A stretch of 5,498 nt of DNA, from the NCBI GenBank assembly GCA_964392085.1, contig CAYMOV010000161.1, forward strand, positions 1 to 5,498, given 5' to 3'. This document shows, piece after piece, positions 5,059-5,498 of this stretch. The position numbers and the translations under genes were made by a program. How positions within the stretch are numbered: position 1 is the stretch's first letter; each line of letters starts with the position of its first letter. The notes beneath the pieces are model-generated. The model was not told the origin of the DNA. It worked only from the letters and a program-made list of their open reading frames with translations, and did not search any database. This DNA is from CAYMOV01 sp964392085. GTDB lineage: Bacteria; Oederibacteriota; Muellerivitia; Muellerivitales; Muellerivitaceae.

Positions 5059-5498
5059 TTAAGGAGGCGTAATCGTGATGTGGTAGGGAACAGGCGCCGT
5101 CCCATTGGACGCGAGGACGGTGAGGATGTATTGGGCACCGGCCGTCAAACCCGTTCCATTTAGTTCCGCAACAGGTTGCATGGCTCCACTTTGCGTCAGA
5201 TAGGTACAGGAAGTATCAAAGATGGCCAAATCGATAAGGTTGCTATCGGCCCCGCTGGAATAACAATCGACATCGATTAAATAGTTGCCGTTCGACCCCA
5301 CCGTGAACAGATAGTAGTCTTGGTCTTTAGTAAGGTCTAAGGTTCCCCCGCCAGTCGAAAACAAGGATCCGGTGATGACCAGACTGTTTCCCGTGCTGAC
5401 GGTCCCGACGTTCTCCGCCGTCGCGCAGGAATCATTCGTTCCCGTCGTGGAACCCCCAACGCCCAGGGGTTCCAGTTCGTTATAGGAAATCGGGTTGA
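5059..5498 (-). CDS. Secreted protein with PPC-like C-terminal domain (5' end outside window)
   Basis: The reading frame is open to the window edge and gives 145 C-terminal residues before TAA at 5061-5059. The visible part matches the layout of bacterial pre-peptidase C-terminal (PPC-like) beta-sandwich domains. It has NDSCATAENVG (about 21-31), an ITGSL strand (41-45), DQDYYLFTV (58-66), a Y-x-IDVDCYSSGADSNLIDL segment and IFDTSC (about 92-97), then a final YHITITPP strand. These domains sit on secreted or cell-surface enzymes and adhesins; what lies N-terminal cannot be seen. Three cysteines (24, 78, 97) could form a disulfide outside the cell. An internal TTG at 5364 is not a likely start because the homology-like pattern continues upstream of it. 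A 120-base sample (5161-5280) is about 47 percent GC, against about 64 percent in a sample of the adjacent barrel gene. A strong terminator follows. Confidence 0.8.
   Translation of the reverse strand, partial: NPISYNELEPLGVGGSTTGTNDSCATAENVGTVSTGNSLVITGSLFSTGGGTLDLTKDQDYYLFTVGSNGNYLIDVDCYSSGADSNLIDLAIFDTSCTYLTQSGAMQPVAELNGTGLTAGAQYILTVLASNGTAPVPYHITITPP

Overview
The window looks like a piece of a draft assembly, probably a metagenome bin, from a GC-rich Gram-negative bacterium. The Gram-negative inference rests on a predicted outer-membrane beta-barrel protein with a Sec signal peptide and on an exported DUF1573 protein. The phylum cannot be fixed from the sequence. There are no phage genes, transposases, CRISPR arrays, tRNA or rRNA genes. 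I do not see a new defence or mobile system here; it reads as ordinary chromosome with some notable non-coding structure.

Layout. Positions 1-175 hold two 71-bp tandem repeats and a third, different hairpin. All three are oriented as terminators for the minus-strand citrate synthase gene at 188-1300. Upstream of that gene a 100-N gap (1347-1446) is flanked by exactly the same 55 bp on both sides. This is almost certainly two overlapping contig ends that were scaffolded and not merged. Removing the duplicate restores a compact leader with a good minus-strand promoter at 1532-1560. Next come a terminator (1563-1610) and the minus-strand gene for an exported DUF1573/ASH-like repeat protein (1635-2753), which has its own extended -10 promoter. 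A tryptophan-rich multi-pass membrane protein of unknown function (2887-3783, minus) is divergent from a plus-strand outer-membrane beta-barrel gene of the PorV/TraF_2-like kind (3844-4983). Both of these genes have -10-like boxes so close to the start codon that near-leaderless transcripts are possible. A hairpin at 5004-5034 separates the barrel gene from the convergent 3' end of a secreted PPC-like protein (5059 to beyond the window end, minus), whose sampled GC content is clearly lower than that of its neighbour.

How the genes relate. Citrate synthase is the only clear metabolic enzyme, catalysing entry into the TCA cycle. The DUF1573 protein, the membrane protein, the barrel and the PPC-like protein are all envelope or secreted proteins. 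Each gene has its own promoter or terminator signals, so the sequence gives no evidence of one operon or a shared pathway.
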